This document shows, piece by piece, positions 22,401-32,311 of a DNA stretch of 64,000 nucleotides; position 1 is the first letter of the stretch, and each line of letters starts with the position of its first letter. The stretch covers positions 59,330,852-59,394,851 of the forward strand of contig NC_089584.1 of the NCBI RefSeq assembly GCF_019320115.1. The letters run 5' to 3'. This DNA is from Miscanthus floridulus. Its lineage: Eukaryota; Streptophyta; Magnoliopsida; Poales; Poaceae. The notes beneath the pieces were generated by a model. The model saw only the letters and a program-made list of their open reading frames with translations, made no database searches and was not told the origin of the DNA. Made by a program: the position numbers and the translations under genes.

Positions 22401-25400
22401 ATAAGAATCATGTACACATTAACTTGTTTAAAAGAAAAAGGGGTACTGTGAGCACATGATGAACATGGCAGATCTGTTTTACTGAGTCCATTTGAAAAGC
22501 TATCTTTATATTTGTGATGCTTATGGTTTCCTGGTATACTCTTGTTGTACAGTATCAAGAAGACAAGACCCAAATCAAAGAAGTGGTGAAATCTGGAAAG
22601 GTATGGTTTTTGTGTATAATCGTGATCTACATTTTGCTTCTTGCGGAAAATAGTACACATTAATTTACCATGTATTATGTGTACACGCCATAAAGTTGTC
22701 GTATTTATGATTTGCATCCCTCTTCCAGGTTCCTATGACAACTTCGTGGACATTAGAGGAATTCCAAACTGCTATTCTGGAGGATGATGCTCTTAAAGGA
22801 ATATCAACCATCAACGTCAAGGTGTCATATTGACTGCAAGTTTCGATTGATATCTAAATGATGTTATCAATGTGTTGCATTTTTTCCAGATTGTTGTTTT
22901 ACTTTGCTGGATTGGTTGCAGCTTATCTATGATGATCAGCTTGAAAGGCTCAGGGAAAAAGAGCAAAAAGAGGCTAAGAAGCGCCAGCGGTTGGGGGAAA
23001 ATTTTTCAGATCTTCTGTATTCAATCAAGGTATTGCAGTAAGCATGTTACATTATTTCTTTGCCATTGCTTACATTTGCTTGGTCTTGCTATGCATGGTA
23101 ACAAGGGTTTTCACGACAAAAAAGTAAAGTTGGACAGCATTCCTGGGGTCTTAGCATCCAATGACACTTCTCTTAAGGACCACCAGCTTGTAATTTCTAA
23201 GTGCAAGTTGCATGTAGCATTAATGTGCATTTGTGTAATTGGCAATAATTAGTATGGGTATTGTGGTTCATCACCCATGGTGCCTAGTACAGTAGTACTG
23301 CTAGTGTAAAGGTTGTGCAATGAAAAATTTTAATGTGGATGAGTGCCAAATGCAAAAGGAAGAGAATCCTTGCTCACCTTCCCCAAAAGGAAGGCAAGGC
23401 AAGAGAACCAAACTTGAATCCACCTCGGCACCTCCACCCTTACCTTGCTGGGCAGGTTTAGGCAATGGATTCAAATTCAAACATGCCATATGCCCTTTAG
23501 AGAAACCACAATGTGCTCCAAAAGCAGTGCATAGGGACTAAATTATTCCATACAGACTGCCTGAAACATTGTGGAAGAAACAATAGAGCAGTCCATTACA
23601 GAAGTCGTCAATAAACCTACAGACCGCCCATAAGCAATAAAAAATATTTCTCCATCTCTCTGCCTGGGTTCTTGTTGTTGCCGCTCCCGCCGGCTGCCTG
23701 CGCCGCCCGCAAGGACGCCGTCCCGGCCCTCCATGTCACCGGCGAGGACGTCACCCAAGCCATGCGCGCCGCCCTCGATGCCGCGTGTCTGGCCATCCGC
23801 ACCACCAGCGAGGCCACCGCAGCCATCCGTGCTGCCCACGAGTTCGCCGCCATGGCCATCCGTGCTGCCCACGAGTTCGCCGCCATGGCCATCCGTGCTG
23901 CCCTTGAGTTCGCCGACCATATGCGCGGCCCGAGAGGTCGCCATCTACACGCCGGACATGAGAAAGAAGCAGCCCAAATCAGATCCGGGAAGAAGAAAAC
24001 CCATTCAGTGGCTGCATGGCACCCCATACGTACTGTCTGTGCCTCCCGTGAGTGCGTATCCGCCACTGGCCTTTGCCTCCAATCTGATCCGATTTTGGCT
24101 CGAGTATGGCAGTGCGAAGGGAGGGAGTGGGCGGCGGTTTTCCGATGTGTTGTGCCGAAGAGAGAGAGAGAGGATGGGCTGAGGGTGGACGGTTCATGGT
24201 TGGGATACATATGATTTTTTTTATGTTACAGTGGGCCCCTATTTTGGTCCATATAGACTTGAACATTGTGGTGACAACAATAGCTATTGTCCACTGACAC
24301 AGGTCCCACCCATGTGGACTAAGTAGTCGAAATACATTGTGGTTGCTCTTATGGGAAACCACGGTGGTAAAATATCAGGAAGAATGGCTATGACTTGCTA
24401 CTCATCAGCTTAACTTGATGTGCTTCTTTATACGGAGTATGATATAATCCATAACTTGTTGATATATGGTAAGTGGATTTATTTGAACTAGTAAATGCTA
24501 TCTGAATTTGTTGAATGCAAAAATAACACAGAATTATTAAGCCTGCGCCAAATGTGTTGGTACTTTGAAAATGCAAATCTTATAGATACTTCTTTCCTGT
24601 AGCATCACTTGAATGGCTTTATTATTTGGTAACTGATTTTGCATCAGCTACTTGACTCTTGGTATTTCTCTCCGTATCAGTCTTACTCTGAGATGTTTTG
24701 GTACTGGAGTTTGCCTAAACCAGGGAAAATGGTTTTCGGCTGTTTTATATTCGCATTTATGACCTGCATTTTGTTGAAGTTTATTTGCTCTGGGCATATT
24801 GAATATTCATCAATAGACTCTTCATTGATAGTACAGAAACCATACCATCTCTGTGACCCTGTCCAAGCATACCAGATTTGGATTGCAAAATCTTTGATTT
24901 CCAGTGCAAATCTGAATCCATTCTGAGATCCCTTGCAACTGCATGCATATTTAGTCCAGTGTTCTGTGTTCGATGGATATGGTGACATAATTTGCCAGAC
25001 TATTAATCTGGATATCAGGATATGCCATGCTTTTGATGTGATTTATTTGTGTTTCTTTGAAACATTGTAGGAAATATCAGCTTCTTCAACCTGGGATGAT
25101 TCTAAACAGCTTTTCGAGGATAGCCAAGAGTTCAGGTAATGGCAAATGTCAATCATCCTTTTAATCATTTTAAGAACAGTTTACCACACTACATGCATGT
25201 GCCCGACTAGTTGATGTACTGCCATTGTGGGTTGGAAAACAAAAAACGGTTTACTAGTCCTGCCTGTTCGCTGAATATAGTACACAGAATATAGCAGTAG
25301 TGGTAACAGTCAAATTAATTGAGTATATGAGTTGTTACTTCTGGAAAAGAAATTATTCTCCAGGCCCAAATAAAAATGAGTATGCTCCAATTCTTTAATA

Positions 25401-28367
25401 TCATGGTATTGGATTCTCTGATATAACTATAGGTTCCATTTTTTTGACTATTTTGGGTCCTCATTTAAATAAAGATTAATCTGTCCAGTATAGTACATGA
25501 TTCATTTAATTGAAACTGAACAATGATTGTGTTGGACTACAAATAATTTTTTATAGAAATATGTCATGCAAAATGTTGATTTAAGCCTCAGAGTTGATGA
25601 ACTGTGTTACGGATGTTTTAACTGCTGTATGATAGGGACTCGTATCAGATTTTCCTACTTATTATTTTTATCAAGTGAGTGATTCTTATGTTGGCTTTGT
25701 TGCATTAGGGCCTTGGACAGTGAGGCTTATGCTAGAGAGCTTTTTGAAGAGTGTGTTGTCCACCTGAAAGAAAGGTTAAAAGAGAAAGAACGTTTGAGGG
25801 AGGAAGAAAAGGTAAATGGTTGTATTGTTGCCTTATATCATCTATCTGCAGTCTTCATAGCTTGTTTAGAGTTTATATGCTGCTTTGCATTTTGTGTTAT
25901 TTCATAGCTTCGCATGCACAATTGGTACTTAGTGGGAATGGTAGATACCATGTGTTTATTACTTGTGTTGCTTACCAGAGGTGGAAAAGAAGTGTGATCC
26001 AACCTACCTGAGCGAGAATAGCCGATTTCTTTGCTGATTGGCTCTTTTGGTTCATTTCTGTTTCAGCTTTGGAGACCTGTATAACCGATGAGCTGAAATG
26101 CAGGATTATTATGGCTTCCAAGCCTTTTAACCTATACTCAACATGTTTGTAGCTATCATGTATATCCAGTCCTTGATAATATTAAATTCAAAAGCACTAG
26201 TATTTTAAGCTACTTTTTTATTTTAATTAATAAGTCGTGATCCACATCTATATATTACTCCCTCTGTTCCAAATTATAAGTCTTTTTGGCTTTATACTAT
26301 ATCTAGATACATAATAAAAACTATGTATCTAGACAAACCAGAACGACTTATCACTCGGAATAGAGGGAATATGATTTTGTATGTGTTAAGATTAAGCCGA
26401 ACTAAGCATTTGTGCTTTAATTTGGTTTGAGACAGCACAATGCCAAGATTTCAAAGATGGTTAATGTTTTTATGGGAACCAACTGAACTAACCAGATATT
26501 TTCTGTGAGATGTTTCTTTTCATTTCTCATTTCCCCCTGTAATTTTTTATACTCTTATATTAGGCAAAAAGAGAGAAAGAACGCGAGGAGAAAGAGAAGA
26601 AGAAAGAGAAAGAGAAAGAAAGGAAGGACAAAGAACGCAAAGAAAAAGAAAGAGACCACCGGGAGAAGGAGAGAGAAAAGGAAAAAGGGAAGGATCGATC
26701 AAGGAGAGATGAAGAGCTTGATGGTGCTGATTTGGACACCCATGGTACAAAAGATAAGAAAAGAGATAAAGATAAAGAAAAGAAACATAAGAGACGCCAC
26801 CATGACACAGATGATGTAAGCTCTGAAAGGGATGATAAAGATGATGCTAAGAAGTCTCGGAGGCATAGCAGTGATCGCAAGAAATCTAGGAAGGTATAAA
26901 ATTTGCTATTCTGTGCAAATCAAGCTAAACATTAGGGGATGTTGTGACTCTGATTTGGTGTTATTCATTCATACTTCATGTGGTGCTAAAGTCCATACAA
27001 AATCAACAGATTTAGCAACTGTAACCAAATGTGTTTGGCATCAGTATGTCAGCAGAGCGAGCTTGATGCTACTGTTTGAAGACTATTTCCTTTCAAGTTC
27101 ACTTAACTGTAGTTATTTTCTGTTTCCTGTTTGTGCTATTCGGCTTCAAACATGTTTACCTTGTTTGTTGTTCAGCTGTAAAACCACCAGTTCTTTTTGT
27201 AGTTATTCCTAATTTTGTTTATTAGAATAAACTAAATACCTACAAGAAGGTAAATTTGCTGTTAGATGTCTGTTAGAATTTTTTTTCCTAAGAAACAGGA
27301 GGCATTATTCCATCTCCCCCACAAAATGTTTATTGCTTTAGTCATACTATTCTGTATTCTATAAATGTTTACTATACGTCATACTAGGTCCCCTACTTTT
27401 AATAGACTACTCCCTCCATTCCAAATTATAAGACATTTTGGCTTTTCTAGATACATTGCTTTTATCTAGACTGTATATCTAAGTGCATAGCAAAAGTTAT
27501 GTATCTAGAAGACCCAAAACTTCTTATAATTTGGAATGGAGGGAATAACATGTTCATGTGGAATCGGTTGGACAAGCCACAAATCAGCCAGCTAGGTCAT
27601 CTTGTCTTTATTAGCTGGGTTGTCTTTTTCCATGGCCTTAAATTGTTTGAGCGGGAAACTGGTTGTAGAACAATCCAAAATTTTTCCACGGCTTTGAATA
27701 GTTGTTGCAGGTAAGTTAAAACCTTTTTTTAACGTTGGCCATCAATATTTCAAATTTTTGATCGAAAGTAGTACGACTTTGTAGAGCTTACGACTTACAA
27801 AGAAAGCTCACATAATCATACCAGTCTTGTGATTTTTGGATATTTACAGCCTTGGCACAAATGTGCAATGCTGACAATCCTTTGAACCAGCTTTTCCATT
27901 GAGAACTAACACCTCCTTGTTGCAAAGTATGAATTTTAAAAAGAAATAAAGGAAAGTTATATAACTGTAGTATGGCTAGCTCCAAAAGAAAAATTGTCCT
28001 TGCTCTCAGATTTGTTTCCCTACTAGAATGACAGCATCATAATCAATATGAATACAACCTAATCTTTTTGTAATCCATCAACATTAACCAAAACGCTGAC
28101 AATAGCTGCAATTAATATGTAACTGTTCTGTTCTGTTGCTTAATTTCTGAAATATTCTTCAGTCACCTGAATCATTGTCATGGTATTCGATTATGGTTAA
28201 AGTGTGTAATAAGATCATTATTGTTGATCATGCAGCATGCACATGGTTCAGACTCGGATAGTGAAAACCGGCACAAAAGACATAAAAAGGACCGAGATAG
28301 TAGCAGAAGAAATGGTGGACATGAGCTGGAAGATGGTGAACTTGGAGAAGATGGAGAGGTCCATTAG
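7414..28367 (+). CDS. PRP40A: Pre-mRNA-processing factor PRP40 (WW/FF protein), 28 coding exons
   Basis: This is a spliceosomal U1 snRNP-associated factor, nuclear, bridging splice-site-bound proteins through its WW domains (family knowledge). Exons: 7355-7449 (ATG 7414), 7538-7606, 7704-8012, 8113-8241, 8378-8439, 8561-8630, 8981-9033, 9142-9199, 15194-15519, 15610-15682, 17182-17280, 17364-17432, 17498-17575, 17688-17774, 17860-17894, 18063-18168, 19124-19204, 19285-19377, 19455-19508, 19596-19712, 19791-19889, 22553-22600, 22729-22821, 22922-23029, 25071-25135, 25709-25811, 26564-26893, 28236-28367. All junctions are GT-AG and in phase, giving 993 codons, close to the roughly 960 of Arabidopsis PRP40A (from memory). 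The Pro/Gln/Met-rich N-terminus (1-181) leads into WW1 (about 191-217; W192, W214, P217) and WW2 (232-258; W233, W255, P258). FF repeats run from about 429 to 830. A Lys/Glu-rich then Ser/Arg/His/Asp tail follows. The start is chosen as the first ATG opening this frame. The reading frame is intact despite large intronic transposons. The last exon could instead splice at GT 28,359. Confidence 0.93.
9222..9566 (+). repeat. 5' LTR of intronic copia
   Basis: This LTR is 345 bp, TG...CA. It contains short AGCATCTTAGACT repeats and a TATAAATA box at 9411-9418. It is identical to the 3' LTR except at four transition differences in its first half. Confidence 0.95.
9569..9580 (+). other. Primer binding site (initiator tRNA-Met) of intronic copia
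   Basis: TGGTATCAGAGC begins two bases after the 5' LTR, the standard copia site complementary to the 3' end of initiator tRNA-Met. Confidence 0.92.
9742..10512 (+). pseudogene. gag N-terminal region, interrupted by an in-frame TAG
   Basis: The frame opens at ATG 9742 with an Ala/Glu/Arg-rich helical region, followed by Gly/Ala-rich repeats with His. It stops at TAG 10,324-10,326, then continues in the same frame into the gag core (10,513 onward). The stop lies in the first copy of a 63-bp, in-frame tandem duplication (about 10,294-10,419). The second copy has CAG where the first has TAG, so one C-to-T change closed the frame. Confidence 0.85.
10513..11991 (+). pseudogene. gag core, zinc knuckle, protease and integrase N-terminus
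   Basis: The gag core region (retrotransposon UBN2-like, with K-T-N-Y-x-x-W just before 10,513) precedes one CCHC knuckle, [14 protein letters not shown] (about 11,242-11,283), which binds RNA in the virus-like particle. An aspartic protease motif [11 protein letters not shown] follows near 11,478-11,510. Then comes the pre-integrase HHCC start (H-x-x-F-G-H-L-H near 11,875). The frame is lost near 11,967 by a 1-nt deletion, where the CxxC half of the integrase zinc finger continues in another frame. Confidence 0.9.
11949..13514 (+). pseudogene. Integrase catalytic core and start of reverse transcriptase
   Basis: The segment continues the integrase zinc finger (C-D-V-C). The DDE core shows VHGDLCGP (first Asp), RTDNGGEF (second Asp) and the [11 protein letters not shown] block carrying the Glu. 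A Pro/Thr/Ser-rich linker separates it from the RT start ([22 protein letters not shown]). The frame breaks near 13,394 by a 1-nt deletion, and RT continues in the next frame. The code is strongly GC-rich at third positions. Long antisense open frames across it are shadows. Confidence 0.9.
13415..14773 (+). pseudogene. Reverse transcriptase and RNase H of intronic copia
   Basis: This open segment carries RT motifs ([20 protein letters not shown], catalytic YVDD near 13,803) and a complete RNase H ([31 protein letters not shown]). It ends at TAG 14,771-14,773, which abuts the polypurine tract. The segment itself is undamaged but cannot be reached in one frame from gag because of the upstream lesions. 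Confidence 0.92.
14772..14781 (+). other. Polypurine tract of intronic copia
   Basis: AGAGGGAGAA lies immediately upstream of the 3' LTR and overlaps the pol stop codon. It primes plus-strand DNA synthesis in LTR elements. Confidence 0.85.
14782..15126 (+). repeat. 3' LTR of intronic copia
   Basis: This 345-bp LTR has a TATAAATA box at 14,971-14,978. It ends 67 bp before PRP40 exon 15,194-15,519 in the same orientation, so LTR-driven transcription would run into the gene. Confidence 0.95.
15683..17181 (+). other. PRP40 intron, about 1.5 kb, with a MITE
   Basis: The intron between exons 15,610-15,682 and 17,182-17,280 is AT-rich and holds one MITE-like unit at 16,010-16,158. Nothing else was recognised in it. 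Confidence 0.7.
16010..16158. mobile_element. MITE with AGTGTTTT / AAAACACT ends
   Basis: The element begins AGTGTTTTCAATAGC and ends GCGATTTAAAACACT. Repeated GCTATAG/CTATAGC and TAGCGG motifs can fold across the interior. It is about 149 bp and non-coding. The terminal sequence suggests a hAT-type MITE, but no clear target duplication was found. Confidence 0.55.
18690..18985. repeat. Foldback/MITE-like segment in PRP40 intron 18,169-19,123
   Basis: The core motif CCTAAGGTGTGG occurs twice directly. An inverted copy forms a hairpin of GCCTAAGGTGTG with CACACCTTAGGC (about 18,898-18,941). Flanks GTGTTTGGTT and ATCAACCAAA are weakly inverted. It is probably a degraded MITE with approximate limits. 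The rest of the intron is unassigned. Confidence 0.4.
20035..20399 (-). repeat. 3' LTR of the truncated antisense copia
   Basis: In the element's orientation it starts TGATGGGATAAG and ends GCGGCTAACA. At 365 bp it is longer than the 345-bp LTRs at 9,222 and 14,782, chiefly through extra GATGCTA units near 20,230-20,290. Confidence 0.88.
20408..21175 (-). pseudogene. RT C-terminus and RNase H fragment (antisense copia)
   Basis: About 255 codons are open. They start within the RT thumb ([14 protein letters not shown]) and include [17 protein letters not shown] and the C-terminal block ending before the polypurine tract. The fragment is nearly identical in protein to the intronic copia's RNase H but lacks the RT active site. 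No internal stop is seen. Confidence 0.9.
21571..21734 (+). mobile_element. tRNA-derived SINE (Au-like), copy 1
   Basis: This unit of about 164 bp has an RNA polymerase III A box (TGGTGCAAGCGGTAGAG), a B box (GGCTCGAGTCG) and a tail with CCCTTCCCCAGACCCC and a GGGAGCTCTCTG block, resembling grass Au SINEs. It is flanked by 20-bp direct repeats (21,551-21,570 and 21,735-21,754) with one mismatch, the product of target-primed insertion. It lies in a PRP40 intron. Confidence 0.85.
23240..24340 (+). other. Inserted block in a PRP40 intron with a GC-rich core
   Basis: The intron 23,030-25,070 holds this block with a GC-rich core (about 23,690-24,180). The core's longest frame (23,672-24,214) is Ala/Arg/His-rich and has no recognised domain, and antisense frames are equally open. 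Segments resembling each other (ACATTGTGG...ACAATAG near 23,564 and 24,264) flank the core and may be element ends. It could be a transposon-captured gene fragment; the element class is undetermined. Confidence 0.4.
23822..23920 (+). repeat. Three tandem 33-bp repeats
   Basis: Units start at 23,822, 23,855 and 23,888 with GCCATCCGTGCTGCCC. The first two are identical and the third differs at a few bases. The 11-codon period keeps any reading frame open. Confidence 0.9.
26258..26370. mobile_element. Stowaway-type MITE, copy 1
   Basis: It starts CTCCCTCTGTTCCAAATTAT after TA and ends in the imperfect inverted repeat ...TCGGAATAGAGGGAA before TA. This is the common grass Stowaway (Tc1/mariner) terminus with TA target duplication. 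It lies in the PRP40 intron 25,812-26,563. Confidence 0.8.
26894..28235 (+). other. PRP40 intron, about 1.3 kb, with a Stowaway MITE
   Basis: This intron lies between the KE-rich exon and the last coding exon. Apart from the MITE at 27,420-27,544 it is AT-rich and unassigned. Confidence 0.7.
27420..27544. mobile_element. Stowaway-type MITE, copy 2
   Basis: CTCCCTCCATTCCAAATTAT at the left and its inverse (ATAATTTGGAATGGAGGGAA) at the right form a near-perfect terminal inverted repeat bounded by TA. It is the same family as the copy at 26,258. Confidence 0.85.
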
Positions 28368-29003
28368 TCTTTCCGTTTGCTACCAAGATTGCCAGTAATT
28401 ACTGCCCCTTGTCATGTTCTCCATTGCTCCTATTCTTCTTGCTTTTGACATAGTGCTTCGGGCTTAACAATCATTAGTGTTATAGTTATTTAGTCCCATA
28501 TATTCTGAAATATTTTCTTTAATATCTACATTTCTGCAGTACCACTTGTCGTTTCTTTCCTTTTTTCATAATCAATGTGTGTTGTTTTGGGGTAGTTGCA
28601 CATATTATTCTCTGGAAAAGGTGCAGCACTTTAACCATGTGGTTTGCTTCATGTGGATGGTATGTCCTGGTTTGGGATGGTGTGAGTAGTAACTTCTTTT
28701 GTCTGGATGTGCGAATTGTAGCCATGTATTTTTGTAACGTTAACAAAATATTTTGTTGCCTTCCTAGACACTTTTTTATCTCTGCCTTCTCTTTTTCCTT
28801 GTACTTTACTGTGTAGGTTTGTATTTGGGTATGTACATGGGAGCTGAAAAGTGTGAGTGTGCCTTAATTATCCTTCAGAACCTTGGCTGGACAACATGCA
28901 ACTTTAGATAGCCATAACCACAAGTTGTCTTGTCCTATTCTCAGAAAATAAATAAACAAAACCATCAATTTATTTTTGTTCCAACTATTATAATCTTATT
29001 TAT
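28368..29003 (+). other. PRP40 3'UTR / downstream flank
   Basis: Sequence after the stop codon is AT-rich and non-coding. AATAAA-type signals lie near 28,947-28,956. Transcript sequence would be needed to place the polyadenylation site, and the 3'UTR might continue past the SINE to about 29,800. Confidence 0.4.
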
Positions 29004-29174
29004 AGAAGGGCGGGCCTGGTGCAAGCGGTAGAGTCTTACCGCCTGTGACCGAAGGTCCGGGTTCGAGTCGCGGTCTCCTCACATTGCACAGACGAGGGTA
29101 AGGCTTGCCACTGACACCCTTCCCCAGACCCGCACAGAGCGGGAGCTCTCTGCACTGGTTACGCCCTTTTTTTT
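29004..29174 (+). mobile_element. tRNA-derived SINE (Au-like), copy 2
   Basis: It carries the A box TGGTGCAAGCGGTAGAG, the B box GGTTCGAGTCG and the same 3' half as the copy at 21,571, and ends in a T-run. The perfect 18-bp target duplication TATTATAATCTTATTTAT lies at 28,986-29,003 and 29,175-29,192. This is the cleaner of the two copies. Confidence 0.92.
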
Positions 29175-29873
29175 TATTATAATCTTATTTATGTCCTGAT
29201 GAAGTTTATTACTGACATTTGACTGAACCATCGCAGCTATGTAGCATTCATCTCCAGTCTTGTTACACATGGATTTGTTGCCGTCTCTTGCCTGTTGAGT
29301 TGCGCTGAAGCCTATCAGCTGGATTTTGCTCTGCCGCAGCTGTGATGCTACTGCTGGGGGGCAATGGATATAGCAATAACACCAGCCCATGCTTGACACC
29401 TTTTATTGGTCCATCTGACAGCTGATCAGGCTAATTTTTCATTTCCTTCGAAGTCCATGATGCAGTTTGTTTTGAGGTAACATGGTTTGTGCTGAGGTTA
29501 CAGATCGAAGTTGCTCAGTTTTCAACAAGTTGCTTTGTGAGTGTGATGTGCTTTTGGACTAGGCTGAGTATTGAATGTTTGATTTTGTCGCTAATGTCAT
29601 CTTAAGACATGTTCATTGTACTAGGATTTAGATTTATTTGGAATTGTGTCGAGGATTGTTGGACTGGAAGATTCAGCGTGTTTGTATTATGGTTTTCATT
29701 TTCCAGCTTATCCAGGTTTACTCTTAAATTCGTAGGGTTTTGTACCCAGAATTATACTGGATGCTTTCAGACGAAGGCTTCCTGTTGGGGGAGTTGACAG
29801 CTTATCTTATTCGCATTATCAGTGCCCTGACTCTTGAACTGTTTTCAACCAACACCTTGCCCTTGAGGATATT

Positions 29874-29992
29874 GCCCTGTTCGCTTTGCTAAAAAGCCAT
29901 GGCTGAAAGTACTATTTGCTGATTTGTCGTGAGAGAAAAATACTGTTCATTCATTGAAATAGTATGGCTCACAGGAGACAAGCGAACAGGGC
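29874..29992. mobile_element. MITE with GCCCTGTTCGCTT termini (copy 2)
   Basis: GCCCTGTTCGCTT and AAGCGAACAGGGC form a perfect 13-bp terminal inverted repeat spanning 119 bp. It is related to the element at 1874-2003. No target duplication could be assigned. Confidence 0.75.
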
Positions 29993-29999
29993 CATTGTG

Positions 30000-30960
30000 A
30001 AATTGTATGACAGATGGTTACTTGTCTGATGCAATGCTTGAGATGTGCCCGTCGTATACATTTTCCTTGAGTGACCTGCGTTATTCCGCATTTCGTTGCT
30101 TCCGTGAGGGGAGCGACCGTTTCTGGGCCCTCCACAATTTGTTGGGTTAACTAATCTTCAATTCAAATAATTGAAAATCCCGTAGGTGGGCACACTTGTC
30201 AGTACTGTCTAACTTTGGCCCTTCGGCTCGTTTTCAGTGGTTTTGAGTTGCGGGAACGTTGCTTCTCTCCACAGATTTCCTAGGTATCCTTGTTGCCATC
30301 ACATGTCAGCTTCGCGCCCTGGATCGACAGGCCACGAAACTCTTGCTCGTCATGCGAAACGTGCTGCCAGCTGCAGGAACACGGTGGCAAGTGCGCGATG
30401 TACACTAGCGCAACGAGGAGCGCGAGGCGAGATTCACATCGTCCAGCGCGCTCAAATGGTTGTACACTAGCGCAACAGGGCCCTCAAGCTCCACGGCAGA
30501 TACGGACACTGATGCCACATCGCCGACCTGAGCTAATCCATCGCCAAGGGGGGTCGCACCTTGGTCGAGATCACCGGCGACAACGGGTGGTGCTGGAGGA
30601 TGACGATGGTGGTAGCCTGAGGTCGCTCTGACGCTCTGCAACCAACGTATCCATGCGTGGAGGCGAGCAAGGTGAGCTCCGGCGGCGAGGCCATCTCTAG
30701 CGGTGCGAAAAGCTTAGAGCAAGAGAGATGGTTGCAGCTTGTCATAGTTCACGTGGAAAAGTGGGCTTGGAAACTAGGGTCATGTCATGTGTACACTTCA
30801 CATCTCAGGCCCTGTTTGTCTGATTTGAATTTTTTTTACACTTACAAAACGCATTCCGCTTGGAATTTCCTGTGCACTGTTTGGTTAAAGAATGACATGA
30901 ATGCAACTATTCTGAAGATACCGTGCTAATTTCAACATAAAAGAGAGCCTATCTTAATTC
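30000..30960 (+). other. Unassigned intergenic sequence with GC-rich patch
   Basis: A GC-rich patch (about 30,240-30,740) contains a repeated 16-mer TGTACACTAGCGCAAC (two copies about 60 bp apart) and frames that are open on both strands but show no domain. No gene is supported. Confidence 0.4.
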
Positions 30961-30965
30961 GTTTC

Positions 30966-31174
30966 ATCAGGGAGATAGCCGCCAGGATAGCCATTAGCAA
31001 CTAAGCAGTTGAGCTCAATTTGAACCCCAACTCACACAAGCGTCAAAGTGAATATCATCGGGGAGATAGGGAGCCGCCAGGATAGCCATTAGCAACTAAG
31101 CAATTGAGCTAAAAAAAAAAGCAATTGAGCTCGATTTGAACCCCAACTCACACAAACGTCAAAGTGAATATCAA
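30966..31174 (+). repeat. Imperfect tandem duplication, about 90-119 bp units
   Basis: Copy 1 (30,966-31,055) and copy 2 (31,056-31,174) share GCCGCCAGGATAGCCATTAG, GAACCCCAACTCACACAA and GTCAAAGTGAATATCA. Copy 2 is longer because an A10 tract plus a second GCAATTGAGCT was inserted. Confidence 0.9.
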
Positions 31175-32311
31175 TCGAGAATACATTTCAAATCAACACT
31201 TCAATTTTGGCTGAAACAATTGGAGCTAAAAGGGTAAAGAAATGAAGAGCACAAATTCACTCGCTATCTTCTCCACCGGGAAACACCAAATTGACAAAGA
31301 GAAGGTGGAGGAGGATGCATGCAAGCAACCGAGAGATAGCAACCATAAACATCCTGGATCTCGCGACCAAGTTCTTCAAGGACTTTGACTTCTTGGGCGA
31401 GATGTGAAAATGAGCTCATAGGTACAAACAACTTCATGGATGAGGAATAACGTGGGGGAGGGTCGTGGCACCAGAGAGCAGCGTGGGACTCACAATTCGA
31501 TCCGCGAGGAAGGCTTCAACATAGCGATAGAACTAGCAAACATGGGCTCGACTTGATAAACGCCAGAAGAAAAAAGCATGGCCTGTTGAGGCGTTTTTGT
31601 TTTTCCACTTGTAACAACCTAGACCATGTGTAATTCTAGCGGGCTAACCGATCATCCAAGCAAAAAAAAAAAAAAAAATGGGCATGTAATTTACAATGAT
31701 TTTGGACCAAATATCCTGCTTCCAAATAGACACTTAGGGTTAAGATTGATGGCATCGGTAGCTAGGTGTCCACATTGTTGGGTTTCTTGGTTGTCTCGTG
31801 GCTAACTTGTGCTCAAGGTAGAGGTTGTCTCGTGGGACAATATTTGAAGTTAGCAAAAAATTTACAAAGGTTTTTTTTTGCATTCAAAAAAAATTACAAA
31901 GGTTGAAAAACGATTTTGTTTGGAGAAGCTTTGGACACGCTTGGGCTGCTGAAGGTGGCCCTGGCGGTCCAACTGATGGGGCTGGCGGTTGGACTGCGGT
32001 CAGTGTAGTGGTGAACAGGAGTAACGCTTGATTCGTTGACTAACTGGGCCAGCTGACTGGACCAAACGGTCCATGGCCGTCGGACTGCCAAGGCCAAGTG
32101 ACCATTGGGCCACTCGACCGTTTGAATGGCACGCTGGCACTATTGGCCGATCGGACTGCCAGCTACCCAGAGGCTCTGCCTCTTGGTCGAAACGGCTAGT
32201 TCTTCTCAGGGGTGGTCAGTTGTGAGGGGTCACTTGGCACTTGGGGAAGCACATATACATCAAGAGAGCCTCACCACACCTCTTCCTCTCATATACTTCA
32301 TATGAGACAAG
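31175..32311 (+). other. Unassigned sequence, probably old repeat, up to the SIRE-like element
   Basis: The stretch includes an A16 tract (about 31,662-31,677) and a segment rich in GGTCGGACTGCC-type words (31,950-32,180). It ends in the left target copy ACAAG (32,307-32,311). The last part continues at 45,616 once the SIRE-like element is removed and may belong to an older LTR. No gene was recognised. Confidence 0.35.

Noticed and set aside
22872..23252. 126-codon plus-strand frame overlapping a PRP40 exon
   Set aside because: It uses a different frame from the exon at 22,922-23,029 and runs into intron; PRP40 phase is unambiguous.
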